This document shows, one piece after another, positions 1 to 5,651 of a DNA stretch of 8,163 nt (positions are counted from its first letter, which is position 1; every line of letters starts with the position of its first letter). Under the pieces are notes generated by a model. That model was not told the origin of the DNA, ran no database searches, and saw only the letters and a list, made by a program, of their open reading frames with translations. The stretch comes from Acetobacteraceae bacterium (lineage in GTDB: Bacteria > Pseudomonadota > Alphaproteobacteria > Acetobacterales > Acetobacteraceae). A program made the translations under genes and the position numbers. The DNA lies in assembly GCA_019689515.1 (NCBI GenBank), contig JADGHI010000148.1:1-8163 (forward strand), read 5' to 3'.

Positions 1-335
1 GAGAGATTGGGGATCAGGCTGACATTCACCGCCAGCGATCCGGCGGTGGAGAACACCAGCGTGTGCCCGTCCGGCGCTGCGCGCGCCGCCTCCGCCACGC
101 CGACCGAGCCGCCGGCGCCGGAGCGGTTTTCCACCACCACTGGCTGGCCGAGTTGCGCGCTCAGCGCGGGGCCGATAATGCGCGCGCCGGCATCGATCGG
201 CCCGCCCGGCGGAAAGGGCGCGATAAGGCGAATTGGCCGCTCGGGGAACCTCCCCTGCGCGAGGACCGCCGGCGCGACGAGAGAGGCGCCGAGCAGGGGC
301 GGCACGATGCGGGTCAGGTCGCGGCGGCGGATCAT
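1..335 (-). CDS. Tripartite tricarboxylate transporter substrate-binding protein (Bug/TctC family), 3' end outside window
   Basis: Periplasmic solute receptor of the Bug family, which captures organic acids (carboxylates, aromatic acids and similar) for a TctAB-type permease or for sensing. The first 111 codons are visible. Residues 1-26 form a signal peptide with basic start MIRRRD, a hydrophobic stretch and a likely cleavage after AVLA; the RRRDL run is faintly Tat-like. The mature part begins with the family's typical features: PIRLIAPFPPGG followed by an Asp-Ala pair, and later VVVENRSGAGGSVG and ARAAPDGHTL. The ATG lies 13 bases after the stop of the upstream crotonase gene and is preceded by GAGGGA at 8-base spacing, so it is the last visible gene of that operon. 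No TctA/TctB permease gene is visible; Bug receptors are often encoded away from their permease. Ligand is unknown. The family call is secure; the gene runs off the window at its C-terminal side. Confidence 0.93.
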   Translation of the reverse strand, partial: MIRRRDLTRIVPPLLGASLVAPAVLAQGRFPERPIRLIAPFPPGGPIDAGARIIGPALSAQLGQPVVVENRSGAGGSVGVAEAARAAPDGHTLVFSTAGSLAVNVSLIPNL

Positions 336-348
336 TCGATCGTCCCTC

Positions 349-1128
349 TCACCAGCTTGGCTTGCGCTTCTCGAGAAAAGCCGCGACGCCCTCGCGCGCC
401 TCGCGCGTGCCGACGGCGATGCTGATCCCGTCCACCGCGACCGCGAGGCCGGAGCGGAAATCGGCGTCCTCGGTCTTCCAGATCATTTGCTTCGTGCGCG
501 CCATGGCGTCCGGGCTGTTCGCAACCAGGGCGGCGAGGGTGCGCCCGACCTCCGCTTCCAGCGCATCCGCCGGCACGGCGCGGGTGATCAGGCCGAGCCG
601 CGCCGCTTCCTGGGCATCGATGGTGCGCGCCGTCAGCAGCAGGTCCACGGCCGCCTTGCGGTGCGCCCCGCGGATCAGGCTGAGCGTCGTCATGGTCGGC
701 GGGATGCCGATCCGCACCTCGGGGTAGCCGAGCAGGCAGCGGTCCTCGGCGATGGCGATGTCGGACCAGCTTGCGAGCGCGGTGCCGGCGCCGAGGGCAT
801 AGCGCTCCAGCACCGCCACGGTCGGCTTCGGGCAGTAGTAGAGCGCCTCGGCGAGCACGCGCAGGCGGTCGTAGGCGGCGGTGATCTCCTCCGGCATCGC
901 GCCGTCCTGGAGGCGCCGGAGCTCGGTGATCTCCCGCCCGGCGCAGAACACGCCGCCCGCGCCGCGCAGCACGACGACGCGGCAGGACGCATCCTCGGCG
1001 AGCGTGCGCAGCGCCGCGGTCAGCCCGGCGATCATCGCATCGTTCAGCGCATTGCGGTGCGCCGCGTTGTCGAGCCGCAGCAGCACGACGCCGTCCGCGT
1101 GGCGCTCCTCCCGCACCGTGCCGCTCAC
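349..1128 (-). CDS. Enoyl-CoA hydratase/isomerase (crotonase) family protein
   Basis: A 259-residue crotonase-fold acyl-CoA enzyme, the usual length for the family. Visible family features are VVVLRGAGGVFCAGREI (residues 51-67, first oxyanion-hole region), KPTVAVLERYALGAG (101-115, second region) and GYPEVRIGIPP (134-144). The conserved glutamate of the PEV motif is Glu137, matching Glu164 of rat hydratase. The second hydratase glutamate (rat Glu144, in GGGCELA) is replaced by Ala117 here (GAGTALA), so ordinary water addition to enoyl-CoA is doubtful; isomerase, lyase or another crotonase reaction is possible. I chose the GTG at 1128 because it overlaps the CoA-transferase stop as GTGA, has GGAGGG six bases upstream, and starts the homologous region. 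The open frame extends further upstream, but only across the transferase gene. It is translated from an operon with the CoA-transferase and probably acts on that enzyme's CoA-thioester product. Confidence 0.9.
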   Translation of the reverse strand: MSGTVREERHADGVVLLRLDNAAHRNALNDAMIAGLTAALRTLAEDASCRVVVLRGAGGVFCAGREITELRRLQDGAMPEEITAAYDRLRVLAEALYYCPKPTVAVLERYALGAGTALASWSDIAIAEDRCLLGYPEVRIGIPPTMTTLSLIRGAHRKAAVDLLLTARTIDAQEAARLGLITRAVPADALEAEVGRTLAALVANSPDAMARTKQMIWKTEDADFRSGLAVAVDGISIAVGTREAREGVAAFLEKRKPSW

Positions 1129-2309
1129 ACCACGCCCTCCCGCCGGAGGGCGGCGATCTCCTCGGCGCTGAGGCCCAGCTCCTGCGACAGGATCTCTTCG
1201 GTGTGCTCGCCGAGGTCCGGCGGCCGTCCCCCGGGCACCGGCGGCGTCGCCGACATCGAGAGCGGCACGCCGCAGAGCTTCAGCGTGCCGCCGCGCCCGT
1301 CCGGCACCTCGATCAGCATATCCATCGCCTTCACCTGCGGATGCTCGAGCGCCTGCGCGATGTCGTAGAGCGGGCTGCACGGCACCCTCGCGGCGTCGAG
1401 CCGCGCGATCCAATCGTCCGTGGTGCGGCGGCGCCAGATCGGCTCCAGCAGCGCGATGAGGGCGGTCCGGTTAGCCGAGCGTGCGGTCGCGGTGCGGTAG
1501 TCCGGATGGTCCACCAGTTCCGGCACCCCCAGCACTTCGGCCATGCGGCGCCAGGCATCGTCGTTGGTGGCGCCGGCCATCAGCCAGCCATCCGCGGTCT
1601 GGAAGGCCTGGTAGGGCACGATGTGCCAGACCGCGGAGCCGGAGCGTTCGGGCAGCTTGCCCGCCATGGTCCAGGCCGTGAGGTGGTAGCCGAGCAGCGC
1701 GATCGCGGTCTGCAGCAGTGAGACCTCGACATGCTGGCCCTCCGCCCGGCCCTCCGCCCGCGCGGTCAGCGCCGCGCAGGTTGCGGCGGCGGCGAGCATG
1801 CCGGTGCCGAGATCGATCAGCGACGGACCGAGCCGCGCCGGGCTGCGGTCCGGCTCTCCGGTCATCGCCATCATGCCGGAGAAGGCCTGCAGCATGTTGT
1901 CGTAGCCGGGCCGGTCCTTCAGCGGCCCGCGCGACCCGTAGCCGGTGATCGAGACGTGGATCAGCCGCGGGTTCAGCCCGATGAGCCGCGCGTGCGACAG
2001 GCCGAGCCGTTCTGCCGTCGCCGGCGGGAAGTTCTCCAGCAGCACGTCGCTGCGGCGGACCAGGCGCTCCAGGATCTCCTGGCCCTTCGCCGTCTTCAGG
2101 TTCAGCGTGAGGCCGCGCTTGCCGCGGTTGGCGCTGAAGAAATTGGCGCCGCGCCCGTCCACCACAGGGGCCCAGCGCCGGTTCTCGTCGCCGGCGAGGT
2201 CCTCGATCTTGATCACCTCGGCGCCGAGATCGGCAAGCAATTGGCCGCAGGACGGACCGGCGAGCACGCGGCTCAGGTCGAGCACGCGGATTCCGCGCAG
2301 GGCGGTCAT
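1125..2309 (-). CDS. CaiB/BaiF family (type III) CoA-transferase
   Basis: A 394-residue cytoplasmic enzyme expected to move CoA from a donor thioester (such as succinyl-CoA) to a carboxylic acid, activating it for breakdown. The N-terminus has the classic GIRVLDLSRVLAGP start (residues 6-19), then LADLGAEVIKIE (25-36), NRGKRGLTLNLK (61-72), LLENFPP (90-96), and PGYDNMLQAFSGMMAMTGEP (134-153). Asp166 in SLIDLGTGM aligns with the catalytic aspartate (Asp169) of formyl-CoA transferase. The C-terminal part contains the expected AARVPCSPLYDIAQALEHPQ segment. Length is normal for the family. The ATG at 2309 is the only in-frame start next to the homology; it has no good Shine-Dalgarno of its own but overlaps the stop of a 17-codon ORF that does, suggesting translational coupling. 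The crotonase gene follows with a 4-base overlap. The substrate is not deducible. Confidence 0.95.
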   Translation of the reverse strand: MTALRGIRVLDLSRVLAGPSCGQLLADLGAEVIKIEDLAGDENRRWAPVVDGRGANFFSANRGKRGLTLNLKTAKGQEILERLVRRSDVLLENFPPATAERLGLSHARLIGLNPRLIHVSITGYGSRGPLKDRPGYDNMLQAFSGMMAMTGEPDRSPARLGPSLIDLGTGMLAAAATCAALTARAEGRAEGQHVEVSLLQTAIALLGYHLTAWTMAGKLPERSGSAVWHIVPYQAFQTADGWLMAGATNDDAWRRMAEVLGVPELVDHPDYRTATARSANRTALIALLEPIWRRRTTDDWIARLDAARVPCSPLYDIAQALEHPQVKAMDMLIEVPDGRGGTLKLCGVPLSMSATPPVPGGRPPDLGEHTEEILSQELGLSAEEIAALRREGVV

Positions 2310-2359
2310 GAGCGGCCCAGCGGCGCCGGCGCAATCCCCTCGATCGGATGATGCGTCAC
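2306..2359 (-). CDS. Possible 17-codon leader ORF coupled to the CoA-transferase
   Basis: A short ORF, GTG start to TGA stop, encoding MTHHPIEGIAPAPLGRS. AGGAGG lies four bases before the GTG (plus-strand CCTCCT at 2364-2369), the strongest ribosome-site match near this operon. Its stop overlaps the CoA-transferase ATG as ATGA, while the frame of the transferase itself has no start codon between this Shine-Dalgarno and the ATG at 2309. I infer that ribosomes load here and reinitiate at the transferase. The peptide does not look like an attenuator, having no run of one amino acid. It may instead be the remnant N-terminus of a lost gene. A weak promoter-like pair (TTGCCG 2436-2431, 17-base spacer, CAACAT 2413-2408) lies upstream on the same strand, with only 3 of 6 matches in the -10. 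Confidence 0.4.
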   Translation of the reverse strand: MTHHPIEGIAPAPLGRS

Positions 2360-2453
2360 GTTTCCTCCTCTCGCGCAGCGTCGGTCGCGTCGCTGCCTTC
2401 GGGGAGGATGTTGAGCCGCGCCGGCCGGCTCGGCAAGCGTGGGGCGGTGCGTC

Positions 2454-2477
2454 GCGCGGCCTCAGGAGCCGCCGCGC
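2454..2477 (-). repeat. Inverted repeat over the stop of the 58-codon ORF
   Basis: GCGCGGC (7-bp arm) separated by 10 bases from GCCGCGC. The hairpin overlaps the stop of the 58-codon ORF on the minus strand. No T-run follows on either strand, so it is not a standard intrinsic terminator; in this GC-rich sequence a 7-bp arm could arise by chance. Confidence 0.35.
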
Positions 2478-2638
2478 TTCACCGAGCCCGTTGCGGAACC
2501 GCCGCTGCTCGCGCTGCCGGTGTCGGCGCTGCCGAACTTGGTGCCGGGGCCGCGGCCGGATGTGGTGCCGCCCAACTGAACGGCGCTCGAGATACCCATA
2601 ATGCCGGTCAGGCACTTGCCGTTTGCGGCGCCCGACAT
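2462..2638 (-). CDS. Small hypothetical protein, Gly/Ser/Thr-rich, 58 residues
   Basis: I do not recognise this ORF. It starts at an ATG with GAGG five bases upstream and lies 7 bases after the stop of the 39-codon ORF, on the same strand as the esterase relict. The product starts MSGAANGKCLTGIMGISSAV and continues as a low-complexity Gly/Ser/Thr tail (residues 23-58) ending KRGGS, with a single cysteine at residue 9. It has no signal peptide or membrane helix and is probably disordered. The inverted repeat at 2454-2477 covers its stop codon. Its spacing, ribosome site and strand fit a small operon behind the esterase gene, but shortness and biased composition mean it could be a chance ORF. 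Confidence 0.42.
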   Translation of the reverse strand: MSGAANGKCLTGIMGISSAVQLGGTTSGRGPGTKFGSADTGSASSGGSATGSVKRGGS

Positions 2639-2645
2639 GACGGCC

Positions 2646-2765
2646 TCATCGCCCTGCGGCGCCCCCGCCGCCGGCCAGCGGCGTCTGCTCCGTCTTGCCC
2701 GGGCGCTTCGACACGGTCGCGGGCGATCGGGAGCGGCTCCACTTGTCCTCGCGCTGCGGTGTCAT
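2646..2765 (-). CDS. Small hypothetical protein, basic, 39 residues
   Basis: I do not recognise this ORF. The ATG overlaps the stop of the esterase reading frame as ATGA and has a near-perfect AAGGAG eight bases upstream, a good sign of a translated gene. The product starts MTPQREDKWSRSRSPATVSK, followed by RPGKTEQTP and a short Gly/Ala tail. It is hydrophilic, basic and likely unstructured, with one tryptophan (residue 9). No signal peptide or membrane segment is present. It is followed after 7 bases by the 58-codon ORF. The coupling to the esterase frame suggests that it was once co-expressed with the full-length esterase. No function can be given. Confidence 0.45.
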   Translation of the reverse strand: MTPQREDKWSRSRSPATVSKRPGKTEQTPLAGGGGAAGR

Positions 2766-3075
2766 GCGCGTCTCTCCTTGCGCTCCAGGCCGTTGAGGAA
2801 GGTCTCTTCCGCTTCGGCGGCGGCAGGCTGCTCAAAGCTCGGGAGCGGCTCGACGGCGTGGATCTTGTCGAAACAGAGAAAGCGTCGAACTGATCCGGGA
2901 GCACTGCCTCGAAGTAGTGGCCGTGGCGCTCCATCTCCGGCCAGTAGATCACGCCGATTGCGCGTTCGAAGTGCGGGCGCGCCAGCCCGGCGCGCAACTC
3001 GGGCGCGACCTGCAAGCGCAGGTCCGTCAGCACGCGGGCGGCGCCACGCCTGTCATCATCCCAGACGGGCCGCAT
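2762..3075 (-). pseudogene. Erythromycin esterase family protein, C-terminal remnant with frameshift
   Basis: The minus-strand frame encodes a recognisable C-terminus of the erythromycin-esterase-like family (members are often called succinoglycan biosynthesis or EreA-like proteins): VLTDLRLQVAPELRAGLA, then ERAIGVIYWPEMERHGHYFE and AVLPDQFDAF. In this family the next residues are typically a W/H-FD-x-T-x-A-x-x-PL pattern. Here that pattern (FDKIHAVEPLPSFEQ) appears in another frame, so one base seems to be lost around 2871-2883; in that second frame the protein ends at the TGA at 2764-2762. The family is normally about 400 residues or more; only about the last 100 remain, and the sequence above base 3075 is not coding on this strand. 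I conclude it is a 5'-truncated, frameshifted relict. The 5' limit is approximate: homology is convincing only from about base 3036 downward. If the frameshift were a sequence error, the gene would still be truncated. Confidence 0.75.
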
Positions 3076-3092
3076 ATGCGCGCGCGCGCGTG
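3071..3092. other. 22-bp alternating pyrimidine-purine tract
   Basis: Every base from 3071 to 3092 alternates pyrimidine and purine, with a CG-repeat core at 3079-3090 flanked by CATATG-like sequence. Such tracts can adopt the left-handed Z form under negative supercoiling. It marks the point where the minus-strand esterase relict ends and the upstream region of the plus-strand membrane gene begins. Confidence 0.7.
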
Positions 3093-3151
3093 ATCGGCGC
3101 GTGCGCTGCCGCCCTATGCCCGCCCTGCACCGTCGGGGCAGCATGCGGCGC

Positions 3152-3985
3152 ATGGCACATACCCTGTTCGATTCGTTCGGGCTCGGCGCGCTCTGGCCAT
3201 GGCGCGCGGCGCTCGCGGCGGGCGCGGCGGCGCTGGCCTGGGGGCTGGTCCTGCGCCTCGCCGGCGGTCGTAGCGGATGGGCGGCCGGTGCCGCCGCCGG
3301 CGTGGGGCTCGCGGTCGGCTGGCTGATGGTGCTGCCACTGCTCCTCGCCAGCCCGCGCCAGCTCGTCGAGCGCCTGCCGGCGCCGGTGCTCGCCTCGCTG
3401 GCGGGAGGCGCGGCCGCCGCGGTGCTGCTCCCCGCCTGGCCGCGCCTCGCCCGGATGCTGCTACCGGCGCTCGGTCTGGCCGCGGCGCTTGGATGCGGCT
3501 GGTGGATGGCCGGAACTCCCATGACCCGGGCGGATCTGTTGCGCGCCGCGCCGGTCGTGCTGGGCGTGGCGCTCGGCGCCGGGCTCGCGCTGTGGGGACT
3601 GCGCGATGCGTGGTGGGCGGCGGCAGCGGCGGCAGCCCTGGCGGCGGGCCTTTGGGCAGGGCGCGCCCCGGCCGGGCCGGGTGTGCTGCTGGCAGTCGCG
3701 GCGCTTATGGCGGCGGTCGGCGCGCTCGTCTCAGGCGCGGGCTTCGGGATCGTGTCGCGCATCACCCTTGCGCTCGCCCTGACGGCGCTGGCCGCATTGC
3801 CAGTCCTTGCCAGGGGAGGGGCCGCGGACTGGGCGGCGGCAGCGGCGCCTGCGCTGGCGCTGGCATTCGGCCCGGCGATCGGATCGCGGCTGCCGGGGCG
3901 GCGGGCGGGGCCGGCGATCGGCTGGGCCGTGGCGGCAGCGCCGGCGGTGCTCGCCGCGGCGATCGCGGCGTCGCGAATACCGTGA
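3152..3985 (+). CDS. Uncharacterised multi-pass inner-membrane protein
   Basis: A 277-residue, strongly hydrophobic protein rich in Ala, Leu, Gly and Trp. About ten membrane helices are visible, roughly at residues 18-36, 42-66, 78-94, 101-119, 132-150, 153-169, 176-195, 203-220, 226-243 and 255-272, with short loops carrying Arg (for example SPRQLVER at 67-74 and RLPGRRAG at 246-253). No charged residue pattern or motif lets me assign a transporter or enzyme family. I chose the ATG giving MAHTLFDSFGLGALWPW; an in-frame ATG at 3143 with GGGG nearby is an equal alternative, and the frame opens at 3101 with a less hydrophobic, Arg-rich extension. The LysM-protein gene begins 61 bases downstream on the same strand, so a shared envelope role is possible but unproven. 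The high-GC composition makes shadow frames long, but only this frame gives regular helix-loop spacing. Confidence 0.78.
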   Translation: MAHTLFDSFGLGALWPWRAALAAGAAALAWGLVLRLAGGRSGWAAGAAAGVGLAVGWLMVLPLLLASPRQLVERLPAPVLASLAGGAAAAVLLPAWPRLARMLLPALGLAAALGCGWWMAGTPMTRADLLRAAPVVLGVALGAGLALWGLRDAWWAAAAAAALAAGLWAGRAPAGPGVLLAVAALMAAVGALVSGAGFGIVSRITLALALTALAALPVLARGGAADWAAAAAPALALAFGPAIGSRLPGRRAGPAIGWAVAAAPAVLAAAIAASRIP

Positions 3986-3995
3986 CGTCGCGAAT
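3969..3995. repeat. Direct repeat CGTCGCGAAT, two copies 17 bp apart
   Basis: CGTCGCGAAT occurs at 3969-3978 and again at 3986-3995, each copy holding the palindrome TCGCGA. The first copy is in the last codons of the membrane gene; the second ends three bases before a perfect TTGACA (3999-4004). The position suggests a possible operator for the LysM gene, but no regulator is identified. Confidence 0.4.
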
Positions 3996-3998
3996 TTC

Positions 3999-4004
3999 TT
4001 GACA
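3999..4004 (+). promoter_or_regulatory. TTGACA, candidate -35 element for the LysM gene
   Basis: A perfect TTGACA sits 43 bases before the LysM-protein ATG in a short, relatively AT-rich gap. The hexamer at the usual 17-base spacing (AGGCGG) does not resemble a -10 box, so promoter assignment is weak. It may be a chance match or belong to a promoter with a degenerate -10. Confidence 0.28.
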
Positions 4005-4046
4005 ATGACCTTGCGGCGACAAGGCGGCGGGACCTAGCTAGCGATC

Positions 4047-5651
4047 ATGGCGACGTCCTCCCTGGCGCGATGGATGCTGCTCGGCCTAGGCGGCGGTGCC
4101 GTCCTGGCGGGGGCATACCTGTTCGCGCCGGATCTGCGGCGCGCCCTGATGGTGCCGGCCTACACGGTCGTGGAGGGCGGCCCTCCGGAGCCATCGCCGC
4201 CGCCTGCCGATCTCGCGCCGGGCTCAGGCGTCGGTCAATCGGCGTTGCCCGCGGCGGAACGGTCCGCCGCGCGTGCCGTCCAGCCTTCCGTGGAGGGGTC
4301 GGAATCCCCGGCGGCACCCGCTGCGTCCTCGTCGGCAGCAGCCGTCATGACGACCGGTGGGCCGGCTTCCGGCGCGATGGCGCCGTCTGCCCCGGCCTCC
4401 GGCGCTGGCGCGGCGGCGCGGGTCAGTCCGCAGCCGTCGCATGACCCGCCGCGCTTCGACGTTGTGCGCGTCGGCGCGCGCGGCGTCGCGGTGGTCGCCG
4501 GGCGCGCATCGCCGGGCGCCGAAGTGGTCCTCGTCCTCGATGGCGCGCAGGAGATCGGACGCGCGCGGGCGGATGCGCGCGGCGAGTGGGTGATCCTGCC
4601 CGCCGAGCCGCTCGCCCCCGGTACACGCGAACTGAGCCTGCGGGCACGGCTCGCGGGCGAGGAGACGGCCGGCCCGGACACTGTGGTCGTCTTGGTGCCG
4701 GAGGCGGCTCGGGGGGGCGCGGTCGCTGATGCGTCGGCATCGCGGCGGGCGCAACAGCCGCTGCCTCAGGCCGCCGCGCGGCAGCAGGAGGGCGGCGCGG
4801 CTCCGGGGCCGGCGACGACGCCATTCGCCGTGCTGCTGCCGCCGCCGGCTCCGCTTGATGCCGCACCCGAAGCCTCCGCCGCGGGCCCGTCCGTCGCGGC
4901 CGGCTTGCCGCGCGTGCTGCAGGCGCCGCCTCCCAACGAATCCGGGGCGGCACGGCCTGCCGCCATCGCTTCCGCAGCGCAGTCGGGGGCGGTACCGCGC
5001 GGCGCAGGCGGGGCCAGCGCCTCGGCGCCCCGGCTTGCGCTGGAGGTGGTCGACTACGACGATTCCGGCGCGATGCGCTTCGCCGGGACCGCACCCCCCG
5101 GCACGGCGGTGCGGATCTATGTGGATCAGCGCCATGTCGGCGATGCACGCGCCGATGCCGCCGGCCGCTGGGCCTTCATGCCGGGCGAGCCGCCGAGCTA
5201 CGGGCTGCATACCTTGCGGATCGACCAGATCGCCGCCGCCGGCTCGGTCGCCGCGCGGATCGAGCTGCCGTTCCAGCGGGACCGGATACCCGCTGCCTCC
5301 GCGACCGCAGCCATGCCACGCGGCGAGGCAGCAGAGGCACGGACGGCGCCTCCAGATGTGGGGACGGCCACGCCTCCGGGCCGCGAGGGAGGCGCCGATG
5401 CGGCCGCCGTCCCGCACGCCGGCGGTAGGGTGGTCGTGCAGCCGGGCCACAATCTCTGGCGCATCGCCCGTGCGACCTACGGCCATGGCGTGCGCTACAC
5501 GGTCATCTATCAGGCCAATCGCGACCAGATCCGCGATCCGGACCTGATCTATCCGGGCCAGATCTTCGCCTTGCCGGAAACCGGCCCGGAGACCCGCGGC
5601 CCGACCTCGTCCGTTCAGCTTGCGCCCGCGGAGTCCAGCCGGTCCAGATAG
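4047..5651 (+). CDS. Membrane-anchored protein with two Ig-like domains and a C-terminal LysM domain
   Basis: A 534-residue envelope protein expected to bind peptidoglycan from the periplasmic side of the inner membrane. Residues 7-26 form one N-terminal helix (ARWMLLGLGGGAVLAGAYLF) with no obvious cleavage site, so it is probably an anchor. A Pro/Ala/Ser-rich linker runs from 44 to 135. Ig-like domain 1 spans about 137-218 (RFDVVRVGARGVAVVAGRASP, then ARADARGEWVILP). A second linker spans 219-328. Ig-like domain 2 spans about 331-410, repeating the same plan (FAGTAPPGTAVRIYVD, then ARADAAGRWAFMP). The LysM domain is at about 461-510, with VVVQPGHNLWRIARATYG and the closing DPDLIYPGQIFALP. 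This layout is common in alphaproteobacterial LysM proteins of unknown role. The start is supported by the membrane anchor; the ribosome site is poor. The last 37 bases overlap a convergent gene. Confidence 0.93.
   Translation: MATSSLARWMLLGLGGGAVLAGAYLFAPDLRRALMVPAYTVVEGGPPEPSPPPADLAPGSGVGQSALPAAERSAARAVQPSVEGSESPAAPAASSSAAAVMTTGGPASGAMAPSAPASGAGAAARVSPQPSHDPPRFDVVRVGARGVAVVAGRASPGAEVVLVLDGAQEIGRARADARGEWVILPAEPLAPGTRELSLRARLAGEETAGPDTVVVLVPEAARGGAVADASASRRAQQPLPQAAARQQEGGAAPGPATTPFAVLLPPPAPLDAAPEASAAGPSVAAGLPRVLQAPPPNESGAARPAAIASAAQSGAVPRGAGGASASAPRLALEVVDYDDSGAMRFAGTAPPGTAVRIYVDQRHVGDARADAAGRWAFMPGEPPSYGLHTLRIDQIAAAGSVAARIELPFQRDRIPAASATAAMPRGEAAEARTAPPDVGTATPPGREGGADAAAVPHAGGRVVVQPGHNLWRIARATYGHGVRYTVIYQANRDQIRDPDLIYPGQIFALPETGPETRGPTSSVQLAPAESSRSR

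Noticed and set aside
7..1368. Long plus-strand open frame opposite the receptor and crotonase genes
   Set aside because: It is the antisense shadow of recognisable minus-strand genes; the translation is Arg/Pro/Ala-rich with no family features.
2408..2436. TTGCCG-17-CAACAT as promoter of the CoA-transferase operon
   Set aside because: Only 3 of 6 matches in the -10, inside GC-rich sequence with overlapping inverted repeats; kept as a remark, not a feature.
2462..2638. 58-codon ORF as a double-glycine-leader peptide (QLGG at residues 21-24)
   Set aside because: The rest of the leader consensus is missing and no modifying enzyme or peptidase-transporter gene is in the window.
2348..3326. Plus-strand open frames in the relict region
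   Set aside because: No ribosome site or recognisable protein; the minus strand explains most of the stretch better.
2608..4005. Long minus-strand open frame across the membrane gene and small-ORF region
   Set aside because: Only its segment below about 3075 matches a family (esterase C-terminus). The rest is the low-complexity antisense of the membrane protein, and its 3' part is out of frame with the small ORFs.
4711..4717. G7 run in the LysM gene linker as a phase-variation switch
   Set aside because: A seven-base run is short for slippage switching, and such runs are expected in this base composition.
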